DNA from: Paraburkholderia youngii
GTDB taxonomy: Bacteria > Pseudomonadota > Gammaproteobacteria > Burkholderiales > Burkholderiaceae
Assembly (NCBI RefSeq): GCF_013366925.1
Contig: NZ_JAALDK010000001.1
Span: 4,457,165 to 4,521,164 of the forward strand
Direction: 5' to 3'
Length of the DNA stretch: 64,000 bases
The position numbers and the translations under genes were made by a program. Below, piece after piece: positions 1 through 7,769 of the stretch. The notes beneath the pieces are model-generated. The model was given only the letters and a program-made list of their open reading frames with translations, was not told the DNA's origin and did not search any database. Every line of letters starts with the position of its first letter. Within the stretch, counting starts at the first letter, position 1.

Positions 1-343
1 GAAGTGGCATAGGCGCGTCCGTCGTCACGCGTTACATGCGCCATCGGGACGAAAAACTACGCATTGCACGAAACATCTGGATTGAGTCACCGTCACTGCG
101 CCGGAACACGGTCGCGACCGCACACAGACCGCTCAAGACCGCGAACGTACGCCTGTCCTATTTTCTGATATTTCTCACTTATAAGACTAAGCCTATTACT
201 GATCCGATGCGGCGTAGATAAAGTCTTGCCCGTTCATTGTCAATAGGACACGACACGAGAAGCGTGGAAATGCAACTTGAATTCCGCCCCTCACTTTAAT
301 GGCGTCTCTAACGCCTCAAATTACATTGCGACGGAAGTCGACT
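1..343. other. Leader region before the first response regulator
   Basis: No convincing gene is visible. Two short open frames here have no recognisable domain. The second half is AT-richer than its surroundings and probably holds the promoter of the response regulator that starts at 344. It contains one RcsAB-box-like sequence (182-195, listed separately). Confidence 0.4.
182..195 (+). promoter_or_regulatory. RcsAB-box-like site upstream of an RcsB-like regulator
   Basis: The sequence TAAGACTAAGCCTA matches 11 of 14 positions of the enterobacterial RcsAB box (TAAGAATATTCCTA, recalled consensus). It lies about 150 bases before the start of the RcsB-like response regulator. Autoregulation is an inference, and a chance match in an AT-rich stretch is possible. 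Confidence 0.22.
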
Positions 344-1018
344 ATGACCACATCAAGAATTCGCGTAATACTCGCAGACGATCATCCAGTGATTCTCGAA
401 GGCGTGCGATACGAACTCGAAAGAAGCAACACGATCTCGGTTGTTGGCACGGCGAAAAATTCGACCGAACTGATGGCTGCGCTGACCAACTCGCCTTGTG
501 ACGTGGTTGTCTCGGACTACGTGATGCCCGGCGGACGTTATGGCGACGGACTGGCTCTTTTCGCTGCCATTCGCCAGCACTCTCCGAACGTGCGGGTGGT
601 TGTGCTGAGCATGATGGAAAATCCGGCGGTTGTGCGGCTGCTGATGCAGGGAGGCCACTGCTGTATTTTCAGCAAGGCTGATCCGATCAGTAACCTGACG
701 ATCGCGGTACATGCCGCCTACGCGAATGGTCGCTATCTGTCGCCGCGCGTGGCGTCGATCTCAGACACGATCAACCCGGGTGCGCGCGGCAACACGGCCG
801 GAGCCCCATTGACGCGATGTGAACTGGAGGTCGTACGCCTGTTTGTTTCCGGGATGACTGTGACGGAAATTGGCGAGCTTTTGCGTCGCAGTAAAAAAAC
901 GATCAGCACGCAAAAGAGCTCGGCAATGCTCAAACTGAGTATCGAGCGAGACGCGGACCTGGTGCGTTATGGAATGGAAAGCGGCCTGGTGCCGTCCGCG
1001 GAGCCGGCCAATTCGTAG
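344..1018 (+). CDS. NarL/RcsB-type response regulator
   Basis: This 224-residue cytoplasmic transcription factor has an N-terminal receiver domain and a C-terminal LuxR helix-turn-helix. The receiver shows the acidic pocket (ADDHP), the phospho-acceptor Asp in VVSDYVMPGG and the switch Lys in IFSKADP. The HTH segment TVTEIGELLRRSKKTISTQK followed by SAMLKL is very close to RcsB of enterics, more so than to NarL or FixJ. I chose ATG 344 over an in-frame ATG 45 bases upstream because the receiver fold begins directly after MTTSRIRV. No kinase gene is adjacent, so the phosphodonor is unknown. The next gene, an MFS transporter, lies 370 bases downstream and is probably a separate unit. Confidence 0.85.
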   Translation: MTTSRIRVILADDHPVILEGVRYELERSNTISVVGTAKNSTELMAALTNSPCDVVVSDYVMPGGRYGDGLALFAAIRQHSPNVRVVVLSMMENPAVVRLLMQGGHCCIFSKADPISNLTIAVHAAYANGRYLSPRVASISDTINPGARGNTAGAPLTRCELEVVRLFVSGMTVTEIGELLRRSKKTISTQKSSAMLKLSIERDADLVRYGMESGLVPSAEPANS

Positions 1019-1389
1019 CAGAGTCCGCGCGTGAGTTTTTGGCCTCAGGCCTGAATCAGCGCGAGCGTGGCCCGGGTGCCGGCTTCCCTGGCGACGCTCC
1101 CGATGTTGGACTGCGCGACTGCTGCCGGTGAGGGCGCTCCATACCAGCAAACAATCTGTAGCGCGTGGTCCGTTGTGATGGCTGCCCAAAGGCAACGCGT
1201 TCGCAAGTTGGGCTAGGTGAAAACGATGACGCTTCAAGGTCATGTTCCGATTGCGCGACCACCAGTTATGCATCAAAATCGACTTGAAATTCCACGATGG
1301 TATCGTGGCATACAAGAAGGTTTCGATATAGAGGGTAGGTGAGTTGCCTGCTTGGCCGCCCGAGCCCCGAACGAGTGGAGACGCGCAAT
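1019..1389. other. Intergenic region with the transporter control element
   Basis: The first 240 bases hold nothing I recognise; open frames on the minus strand here lack any domain. The last 130 bases carry the regulatory element 1267-1308 and probably the promoter of the transporter at 1390. Confidence 0.4.
1267..1308 (+). promoter_or_regulatory. Regulatory element shared with the porin promoter region
   Basis: TATGCATCAAAATC (1267-1280) is followed after 8 bases by ATTCCACGA (1289-1297), inside an inverted repeat CCACGAT-GGT-ATCGTGG (1292-1308). The same 14-mer, and ATTCCACGA at almost the same spacing, occur upstream of the porin (3993-4039). The element ends about 80 bases before the transporter start. 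It is probably an operator or activator site; the binding protein is not known. Confidence 0.5.
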
Positions 1390-2775
1390 ATGGAAGAACT
1401 GATCGCCCAGAATGTGGGCACGAGATCGAGCAGCAGCTGGTATCGCGGATGGTTTTTGCTGGTCCTGGTGCTGATCTATGCGTCGAGCTTCGTCGATCGC
1501 ATCATCGTCGCGGTTGTTGGTCAGGCCGTGAAGATAGACATGGGCCTCAGTGATTATCAGGTCGGGCTGCTCGGCGGCCTCGCGTTTTCGATTTTCTATT
1601 CGGTGCTTGGTCTGCCGATTGCGCGTTTGGCTGACAAATTCAACCGTGTCGTACTGATCTCGATCTCGATCGTCGCCTGGTCGGCGATGACCGCGCTTTG
1701 CGGCACGGCAGGCAGCTTCTGGCAACTGATGCTGTATCGCCTCGGCGTGGGTATCGGCGAAGCCGGCAGCACGCCGACCTCGCACTCGCTGATCGCCGAC
1801 GAGTTCGGTCCGCGCCGCCGGGCGAGCGCGCTCGCCGTCTATGCGCTGGGACCGCCGATCGGCGTGCTGGCCGGCGCGTTCGGAGGCGGCTGGCTCGTGG
1901 AGCATCTGGGTTGGCGTCCAGTGTTCTTTGTGGTGGGCCTGCCGGGGCTCGTGTTTGGCCTGCTGGCATGGCTGACACTGCGTGAGCCCAAGCGCGGCGG
2001 CGCCGATGGTGTCGCAGCCGGCACCAGCGCCAGTGCTCCGCCCCTGAGCGTGGTGTTCAAGCGGCTGACCTCGAGCCGCGCCTTCGTGCAGATGCTGCTC
2101 GGCACGGTGATCGGTGCGTTTGGCCAGTACGGTATCAACCTGTTCATCCCGATGTATTTCATCCGCGTCTACAGCATGAGCTTTGCCCAGGCCGGCGTGA
2201 TTTTCGGTCTGGTGCTCGGCGTCGGCGGCATCATCGGCACTACGCTCGGCGGCGTGTGTGCGGACCGGGTCGGCGTCAACGATCGCCGCTGGTATGCGCG
2301 AATCCCGGCGCTGGGTACTGGACTTGGTTTCCCGCTGCTGGCACTAGCCTTCCTCGCAGATCAGTGGCAGCTGAGCGTCGCGCTGCTGTTCATGGGCACG
2401 ATCCTGCTGAACGTGTGGAACGGCCCGACCTTCGCGGTGGTGCAGAGCATCGTCGAGCCGCGCATGCGTGCTACCGCGTCGGCCATTGTGTTCCTGCTGA
2501 TGAACCTGATCGGCCAGGGCCTCGGTACGCCGACGGTGGGTTTTCTCAGTGATCGTTTCGCATCGCACCTGTTCACGCAAGGTGATTTCCACGCGGTGTG
2601 TACCGTGCCGAAAGGACCGCATGGTGCCGCGGCCGTGTTGCAGGGTCCATTTGCATCGGCATGTCATGACGCCTCGGCCAATGGTGTGCGCTACGCGATG
2701 CTGACGGCGAGCGTGGTGCTAATCTGGTCGGCCTTCCATTACCTCCGTGCGACGCGTCATCTGAAGAATTCGTAA
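1390..2775 (+). CDS. MFS transporter (spinster-like family)
   Basis: A 461-residue inner-membrane permease with about 12 hydrophobic segments, typical of MFS carriers of organic acids in aromatic-degrading proteobacteria. TM1 contains IYASSFVDRIIVAVVGQ, the loop after TM2 has the MFS signature region LPIARLADKFNR, and a GIGEAGSTPTSHSLIADEF motif follows in TM4-5. ATG 1390 is preferred over GTG 1339 because GGAG sits 9 bases upstream and the N-terminus then matches the paralogue encoded at 27868-29262. Its position before a GntR regulator and a porin suggests uptake of the substrate degraded by the neighbouring operons. The substrate itself cannot be deduced. Confidence 0.85.
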   Translation: MEELIAQNVGTRSSSSWYRGWFLLVLVLIYASSFVDRIIVAVVGQAVKIDMGLSDYQVGLLGGLAFSIFYSVLGLPIARLADKFNRVVLISISIVAWSAMTALCGTAGSFWQLMLYRLGVGIGEAGSTPTSHSLIADEFGPRRRASALAVYALGPPIGVLAGAFGGGWLVEHLGWRPVFFVVGLPGLVFGLLAWLTLREPKRGGADGVAAGTSASAPPLSVVFKRLTSSRAFVQMLLGTVIGAFGQYGINLFIPMYFIRVYSMSFAQAGVIFGLVLGVGGIIGTTLGGVCADRVGVNDRRWYARIPALGTGLGFPLLALAFLADQWQLSVALLFMGTILLNVWNGPTFAVVQSIVEPRMRATASAIVFLLMNLIGQGLGTPTVGFLSDRFASHLFTQGDFHAVCTVPKGPHGAAAVLQGPFASACHDASANGVRYAMLTASVVLIWSAFHYLRATRHLKNS

Positions 2776-2858
2776 GACCTGTTTGGCGAGCGTTGTCCCG
2801 ACGGCGCCGTATGCAAATACGGCGCCGTTTCCCATTATCGCTAGTCGGGAAATCCATG

Positions 2859-2872
2859 TCTGGTATACCTCT
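2859..2872 (+). promoter_or_regulatory. GntR operator-like site
   Basis: TCTGGTATACCTCT shares the left arm TCTGGTAT and the following CC with the two TCTGGTATGCCAGA sites at 12576 and 12611. It lies 60 bases before the GntR gene at 2932, a position suited to autoregulation. A second GGTATC half follows at 2875. Confidence 0.4.
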
Positions 2873-2931
2873 GCGGTATCATAGGAATTCATTTTTTCTG
2901 TTAAACCTTTTATGTCTGTCATTCTCGTTCG

Positions 2932-3654
2932 ATGAGCCAGATCCCAAAAATAAGCCGGTCGGTTGAAATCAAGGCCCTTCTCGAAGCGGAAATTGAGCGA
3001 GGTGAGCTGGTCCCGGGCGCAACGTTGGACGAGCGAGCACTGGCGACGCGCTTCAATGTCTCGCGCACGCCGATCCGCGAGGCGCTTCAGCAGCTCGCCG
3101 CGCAGCGGTATGTACAGATCGTGCCGCGGCAGGGCGTATTCGTGAGCAAGATGTCGGTGCCGCAACTGCGTGACGTGCTTGAACTGCTCAGCGAGCTTGA
3201 GGTGGTGTCGGCCCGCCTCGCCGCGCGGCGAATGAACGACCAACAGCGAGCGGCGCTCCAAAAGGCGATCGACGATGGCGTCGCCGCCTTGCAGGAAAAC
3301 GATCCGCGCGCTTTCGCCCGCGCCAATGTGGCATTCCACGAAGTGCTCTGCAACGCCTGCCACAACGATTATCTGGCTGATCAGATTCGTTCCATCCGCC
3401 GCCTGATCTCGCGTTACCGGCCCAAGCCGTTCCTCGCGCCGAGCCGCCGCGAGAAGGCCATCACCGATCACCAGAAGCTCGCCCAGGCGTTGCTTTCCGG
3501 CGACGAAGCCGCCGCCGAAGCCGCCATGGCCGAGCACTCGCCGGGCTTTTCGGAGTTCCTCGCCACTTTGCCGGAAGAGTACTTCGCGAGTGCGCCCACG
3601 CCTGGGCGTGACGGTGGTTCTTCCTCAACGGAACCGCCTTACGACGATCGTTGA
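2932..3654 (+). CDS. GntR-family (FCD) transcriptional regulator
   Basis: A 240-residue regulator with an N-terminal winged helix (residues about 10-75; recognition region ATRFNVSRTPIREALQQL) and a C-terminal all-helical FCD ligand-binding domain. FCD regulators usually repress catabolic operons and release DNA on binding an organic acid or a CoA-type intermediate. The recognition helix is almost identical to that of the second FCD regulator at 11599-12342, and both end in a related segment (GFSEFLA). They are therefore paralogues likely to read related operators. No strong ribosome site is visible, but ATG 2932 gives the standard N-terminus. A terminator follows at 3709. Confidence 0.9.
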   Translation: MSQIPKISRSVEIKALLEAEIERGELVPGATLDERALATRFNVSRTPIREALQQLAAQRYVQIVPRQGVFVSKMSVPQLRDVLELLSELEVVSARLAARRMNDQQRAALQKAIDDGVAALQENDPRAFARANVAFHEVLCNACHNDYLADQIRSIRRLISRYRPKPFLAPSRREKAITDHQKLAQALLSGDEAAAEAAMAEHSPGFSEFLATLPEEYFASAPTPGRDGGSSSTEPPYDDR

Positions 3655-3708
3655 TGCGCCGTATTGGCGTCTTCCGGGATGGTCGAGTCCCGCTCCCCTG
3701 CCGTTCGT

Positions 3709-3754
3709 TGCCCCCTGGTTTTTTGAGCTGAGCTCCCTGGGGGCATTTCTTTTG
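3709..3754 (+). terminator. Intrinsic terminator after the GntR gene
   Basis: Arms TGCCCCC (3709-3715) and GGGGGCA (3739-3745) are perfectly complementary and are followed by TTTCTTTT. The loop contains a smaller GAGCT-G-AGCTC hairpin. It ends the GntR transcript 55 bases after its stop. Confidence 0.7.
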
Positions 3755-3785
3755 GCTGCCAAACTGAACTGACGGCCAGACGCAA

Positions 3786-3797
3786 TAGGTATACCTA
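3786..3797. promoter_or_regulatory. Perfect palindrome TAGGTATACCTA
   Basis: A 12-bp perfect palindrome whose core GGTATACC resembles the core of the TCTGGTATACC site before the GntR gene. It lies about 370 bases before the porin start. It may be a further binding site for the FCD regulators. Confidence 0.35.
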
Positions 3798-3992
3798 CAC
3801 TCTGTTGTACGCATACATCGCTGCGCCGCGCGATTTACGCTTCCCATTCCTGCAGTTCCCACCTTCATTCCCGCTATCCCCTCCAAGGCCCAGTTCTGGC
3901 AAGCCTTTGCGCGCCGCGTGGTCTGCTCGCATGACCGGTGAGGGAAAACGATAGGTCGATATCCTAAATGTATTCTTGCGCGCTGCAACAGG

Positions 3993-4039
3993 TATGCATC
4001 AAAATCCAAATTAGTATTCCACGAATCGGTCGGTGGAAT
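3993..4039 (+). promoter_or_regulatory. Element shared with the MFS transporter promoter
   Basis: TATGCATCAAAATC (3993-4006) is identical to 1267-1280. ATTCCACGA follows after 9 bases and forms an inverted repeat ATTCCAC-N10-GTGGAAT (4016-4039). Co-control of porin and permease, one for each membrane, is the simplest explanation. The 14-mer is preceded by CAGG, giving GGTATGCATC, which also resembles a GntR half-site. Confidence 0.5.
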
Positions 4040-4166
4040 ATTAAAGCCACTGGCGAGTGTAGCGGGCGGGGTTGGGTGACCGGAACCGGGATGGTTCGGA
4101 TCCGGTGCGAAGCTGACCAGCAAATTACGTTTGATCTGAAAAAATGAGATAGGTGGAGACGTGGAC

Positions 4167-5327
4167 ATGAGGAAGAAACTATTGGCAGGCGCGATTGCAG
4201 CGCTGGCTTCGGTAGGTGTGCATGCACAAAGCAGCGTCACGCTGTACGGCATTATCGACAATGGCCTGACCTACGTGAACAACGTAAAAGGCAGCTCGCA
4301 GTTCAAGCTCGACGACGGCATCAATCAGGCGTCGCGCTGGGGTCTGCGTGGCGTCGAAGACCTTGGCGGCGGTCTGAAGGCAATCTTCACGCTCGAGAAC
4401 GGTTTCTCGCTGAATACCGGTACGGCGAGTCACGGCGGCGCGCTGTTCGGCCGCCGCGCTTTTGTCGGTCTGACGAGCGACAGGTTCGGTACCCTGATTG
4501 CCGGTTACGACTACGACTTCATCTACGACTACATTTCGTACTACACGAACGTTGCCCAGTTCGCCCCGTCGTATGCGTTCCACGGTTCGTATGACGTCGA
4601 CCGTCTGGCGGGTGAGCCAGTCAGCAACATGGTGCGCTATGAAACGCCGATCTGGCATGGCTTCGGTGCTGGCGTGATGTATGGTTTCAGCAATACGCCG
4701 GGACGTCTCGGCGGAACGTTCAACGGTGCCGCAAGCGTATTCAGTGCTGGCCTGAAGTACAGCCCGACCGGTTCGTTGAAGGCGCCGTACTCGTTGGCCG
4801 CAAGCTTTACCCGCACGCAAGGCGGTGCCGTCGGTGCAACTGGTGGACCGGGCGCAGGTACGATGGCGCAATACGCCCTACAGGCCGATGCGATTTACAC
4901 GGCAGCGTTGGCTGGTCAAGTGCGTCTCGGTGATCGTTTCGCCTTGAACGGTGTCTACACGTACACGAGTGCGAATAGCCGGACGCTTGGCACCGTTGTG
5001 TCAAGCGGCTATGAAGCAGGCCTAACCTATGAGGCTTCGCCGTTTATGACGTTCGGCGCTGGTTTTACCTATATGGATCAGCGTCGGCTCGGCAAATTCA
5101 ATCTGTATAGCTTGGGTGCCGACTATCGGTTGTCCAAGCGTACGGACGTGTATGCCTTCGGCACCCTCCAGCATGCATTTGCTGGTCGCCAATTTGCTGA
5201 CAACTTCCTGATCTCGACGCCGATGTCATACGGCGCCAGCGTCGGTACGAATGCAATCTTTGGGAACGGGCGTTCGAGCACCGCCAACCAGCTCTCCGTG
5301 CAAGTCGGTATTCGTCACCTGTTCTGA
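4167..5327 (+). CDS. Gram-negative porin (OmpC-like, Burkholderia type)
   Basis: A 386-residue outer-membrane beta-barrel. The N-terminus MRKKLLAGAIAALASVGVHA is a Sec signal peptide cleaved before QSSVTLYG, the standard start of mature beta-proteobacterial porins. The body shows alternating strands, the RWGLRGVEDLGGGLKAIFTL stretch conserved in the family, and ends in aromatic Phe (RHLF) as required for Bam recognition. ATG 4167 lies 8 bases after AGGTGGAG; GTG 4161 is too close to that site. The gene stands alone with its own promoter region and a terminator at 5386. With the MFS permease it likely forms the entry route for the substrate of the flanking operons. Confidence 0.93.
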   Translation: MRKKLLAGAIAALASVGVHAQSSVTLYGIIDNGLTYVNNVKGSSQFKLDDGINQASRWGLRGVEDLGGGLKAIFTLENGFSLNTGTASHGGALFGRRAFVGLTSDRFGTLIAGYDYDFIYDYISYYTNVAQFAPSYAFHGSYDVDRLAGEPVSNMVRYETPIWHGFGAGVMYGFSNTPGRLGGTFNGAASVFSAGLKYSPTGSLKAPYSLAASFTRTQGGAVGATGGPGAGTMAQYALQADAIYTAALAGQVRLGDRFALNGVYTYTSANSRTLGTVVSSGYEAGLTYEASPFMTFGAGFTYMDQRRLGKFNLYSLGADYRLSKRTDVYAFGTLQHAFAGRQFADNFLISTPMSYGASVGTNAIFGNGRSSTANQLSVQVGIRHLF

Positions 5328-5385
5328 CCGGTCAGGAACAAGCCGTACAGGTATGCATGGGGTTTCCCGGCATGCCATGCCTCGG

Positions 5386-5407
5386 ACGCCACGCTTATGC
5401 GTGGCGT
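5386..5407 (+). terminator. Hairpin downstream of the porin
   Basis: ACGCCACGC-TTAT-GCGTGGCGT is a perfect 9-bp stem with a tetraloop, 59 bases after the porin stop and followed by TTTGC. The T-run is short, so termination may be partial. Confidence 0.55.
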
Positions 5408-5508
5408 TTGCTCGTCCTGCAGACCGGATCACGCCCGGTTGCCTCGTTGTGCATCTGGGAGAGCTTTCGCGCCAACAACGAAACACCTGGGTTGTGCTTC
5501 GTCAAGAA

Positions 5509-5549
5509 AGAAAGGCCAGATACTCATTCACATGAGGTCTGGCCTTTCT
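5509..5549. terminator. Bidirectional terminator between convergent genes
   Basis: AGAAAGGCCAGA (5509-5520) and TCTGGCCTTTCT (5538-5549) form a perfect 12-bp stem with A-rich and T-rich flanks. It serves the porin on the plus strand and the dehydrogenase operon (stop at 5600) on the minus strand. Confidence 0.8.
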
Positions 5550-5599
5550 ATTCGAGTCATGCTGCCGCGTGAAGCGGGCAGCATGGTTGATGGCGGAGA

Positions 5600-6925
5600 T
5601 CAGAGATCGGCAAACCTGCCGTTGCCGGCCGCGAGCTTTTCGAGCAGCGGCGCAGGCTTCCACCAGTAGCCGTACTCTTCGTACAGGCGCTTGATGTCCT
5701 GATAGACATTGGCGAGGCCGATCTGGTCGGCGTAGTACATAGGGCCGCCGAGCTTGGCTGGGAAGCCGTAGCCTGTCACGTACACGACGTCGATATCGCT
5801 CGCGCGCAGCGCGATACCCTGTTCAAGCAGCTTCGCGCCTTCGTTGATCATGCCGTACATGCAGCGCTTGATGATCTCTACCTTGGGGATCGAACGGCGC
5901 GTGATACCCAGGCGTGCCGATTCCTCGACGATGTACTGCTCGATCTCCGGGTCGCGATGCGGCGTGCGGTCGCCCGCTTCATAGCGGTACCAGCCCTTGC
6001 CGTTCTTCTGTCCGAGGCGGCCCATCTCGACCAGTTTCATGATGAGGTCGTTCCAGCGGCGATCGTTCGGACGCGTGGCCATCTGTGCCTTGCGCGTCTG
6101 GTAACCGACATCGTTGCCGGCCATGTCGTGCACCGCGAAAATACCCATCGCATAGCCAAAATCCTTGAGCGCGGCATCGACTTCGTGCGGCAGCGCGCCG
6201 TCTTCGACGAGGAAGTGGGCTTCGCGATTGTAGTTGCGGAACAGCGCATTGCCGATGAAACCGGGGTACACGAGCGAGTACACCGCCACCTTGCCCATGC
6301 GGCGGCCGAGTTCCATCAGCGTGACGACCGCCTCGTCGGAGGTGTTGTCGGCGCGCACGACCTCGAGCAGACGCATCACGTGCGCCGGGCTGAAGAAGTG
6401 CGCGCCCACCACGTCCTGCGCGCGCGTCGTGACAGCCGCGATCTCGTTGATGTCGAGGCCCGACGTGTTGGTGGCGAGGATCGCGCCAGTCTTCGCGTGG
6501 CGATCGAGTTCGCGGAAGATGCCTTGCTTGAGGCCGAGATCTTCGAACACCGCCTCGATGACGATGTCCGCGTCCTTGACGTCGGCGATCGCGGTCGAGC
6601 CCGTGATCAGCGCGAGCCGCGCATCGCGCGTGGCGTCGTCCAGCTTGCCGCGCTTGATGCTCTGGTTATAGTTGTCGCTGATGCGTGCGAGGCCGCGCTG
6701 CAGACCTTCGTCGTTCGCGTCGATCAGCGTGACCGGGATGCCGGCCGCCACGAGCGCCATCGCGATACCGCCGCCCATCGTGCCCGCGCCGATCACGGCT
6801 GCGCGCCCGATATCGCGCGGCTTGACACCGGCGGCAACCGGGATTTGCGCGGCGAGCTTTTCGGCGGCCTTCACATGGGCCAGTGCCGCAGCTTCCTGCG
6901 GCGTGAGTTCTGCGGGTGCATTCAT
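5600..6925 (-). CDS. 3-hydroxyacyl-CoA dehydrogenase
   Basis: A 441-residue NAD-dependent dehydrogenase oxidising 3-hydroxyacyl-CoA to 3-ketoacyl-CoA in beta-oxidation. A helical leader (about 1-40) precedes the Rossmann fold, whose dinucleotide loop GAGTMGGG is at residues 46-53. The catalytic-His motif GAHFFSPAH has its His near residue 176, and C-terminal helical dimerisation domains follow. It matches the dehydrogenase half of FadB-type proteins, without the fused crotonase; the crotonase is instead the separate gene 7 bases upstream, so both are probably cotranscribed and act in sequence. It is the last gene of the minus-strand catabolic operon. Confidence 0.9.
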   Translation of the reverse strand: MNAPAELTPQEAAALAHVKAAEKLAAQIPVAAGVKPRDIGRAAVIGAGTMGGGIAMALVAAGIPVTLIDANDEGLQRGLARISDNYNQSIKRGKLDDATRDARLALITGSTAIADVKDADIVIEAVFEDLGLKQGIFRELDRHAKTGAILATNTSGLDINEIAAVTTRAQDVVGAHFFSPAHVMRLLEVVRADNTSDEAVVTLMELGRRMGKVAVYSLVYPGFIGNALFRNYNREAHFLVEDGALPHEVDAALKDFGYAMGIFAVHDMAGNDVGYQTRKAQMATRPNDRRWNDLIMKLVEMGRLGQKNGKGWYRYEAGDRTPHRDPEIEQYIVEESARLGITRRSIPKVEIIKRCMYGMINEGAKLLEQGIALRASDIDVVYVTGYGFPAKLGGPMYYADQIGLANVYQDIKRLYEEYGYWWKPAPLLEKLAAGNGRFADL

Positions 6926-6932
6926 CGTTGCT

Positions 6933-7715
6933 TTACTCCGGCTTGACGAGTTTGGCGTTTCCGTCCACGAAACTCTGCAGACGTGCGGCGGTTTCGGGAG
7001 AACGCATCATGTTCGAGCTCATGTACTCGAGGAACAGGCCGTCCTCATGCGAGAGATCGTTCACGCGCGGCAGCAGGTTGGTGATGCGCCAGTTGGTGTC
7101 GGGCACGTTCTGCGCGATTTTTGCGGCGATTTCCCTGGCTTTGTCGAGTGCGCCGCCGATCGGCGTCAGATAGGTGATGATGTGCTCGCGCTGGCCTTCC
7201 TCGGCGGTCAGCAGACGCCCCGTCAGCATCATGTCGGCCATGACGGTATAGCCGACCACACGCTGGATGCGCACCGTGCCGCCGCCGCCCACGAAAATGC
7301 CGCGCTGGCCTTCGGGAAGCCCGAAGAAGCATGAGTTGTCGCCGACGCGCACGTGTGCCGCCGTCGCCAGTTCGAGACCGCCGCCGACCACGGCGCCGTG
7401 CAGCGCCGCGACGAACGGAATAGGGCCGCGCGCGATCAGGTCGAACACTTCGTGCCACGAATGACGGCGGCGCTTCTTCGGCGGGGCGGTCTGGCCGGTG
7501 GCGCGCGACAGCGCCTCGCGCAGGTCGAGACCAGCGGAGAAGTTGCCGCCATGGCCGTAGATCACGCCGCACATGGCTTCGTCGCCGGCGCGGTTGACGG
7601 CATCACGCAGTTGCGCAATCACTTCCTCGTTGATCGCGTTGCGCTTCTCGGGACGATTCAGCCCGATCAGCGCAACGGCGCCGTCGAGTTCATAGGTAAC
7701 CTGGGTTTCGCTCAT
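6933..7715 (-). CDS. Enoyl-CoA hydratase/isomerase (crotonase family)
   Basis: A 260-residue crotonase-fold protein. It has the CoA and oxyanion-hole regions LNRPEKRNAIN, GGNFSAGLDLRE and GAVVGGGLELATAAH. The first catalytic Glu region is kept (GLPEGQRGIFVGGG), whereas the second position (usually Glu in an AMEM-like context) reads ADMMLTG, giving Asp. That pattern occurs in hydratases and dienoyl-CoA isomerases, so the exact reaction is open. The gene sits between the reductase (54-base gap) and the 3-hydroxyacyl-CoA dehydrogenase (7-base gap), which suggests hydration of an enoyl-CoA intermediate of the same pathway. Confidence 0.82.
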   Translation of the reverse strand: MSETQVTYELDGAVALIGLNRPEKRNAINEEVIAQLRDAVNRAGDEAMCGVIYGHGGNFSAGLDLREALSRATGQTAPPKKRRRHSWHEVFDLIARGPIPFVAALHGAVVGGGLELATAAHVRVGDNSCFFGLPEGQRGIFVGGGGTVRIQRVVGYTVMADMMLTGRLLTAEEGQREHIITYLTPIGGALDKAREIAAKIAQNVPDTNWRITNLLPRVNDLSHEDGLFLEYMSSNMMRSPETAARLQSFVDGNAKLVKPE

Positions 7716-7769
7716 GCGGCGCTCCGTTGGATGTTTGTCTGGTGATGTTCAGGATGACCGGGCGACAGG

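Larger units (their letters stand above)
3655..4166. other. Intergenic control region of the porin gene
   Basis: This 512-base stretch has no gene. It holds the terminator of the GntR gene (3709-3754), a perfect 12-bp palindrome TAGGTATACCTA (3786-3797), the element shared with the transporter promoter (3993-4039) and, in the probable leader, an imperfect nested hairpin with outer arms ACCGGA/TCCGGT (4079-4106). An unassigned minus-strand frame covers much of it but has no domain. Confidence 0.5.

Noticed and set aside
36..221. Short frame at the left edge
   Set aside because: No ribosome site, no domain and Arg/Thr-rich composition; probably not coding.
5348..5358. CAGGTATGCAT after the porin, also found at 3989
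   Set aside because: An 11-base match downstream of the gene and without a promoter context is too weak to call an operator.
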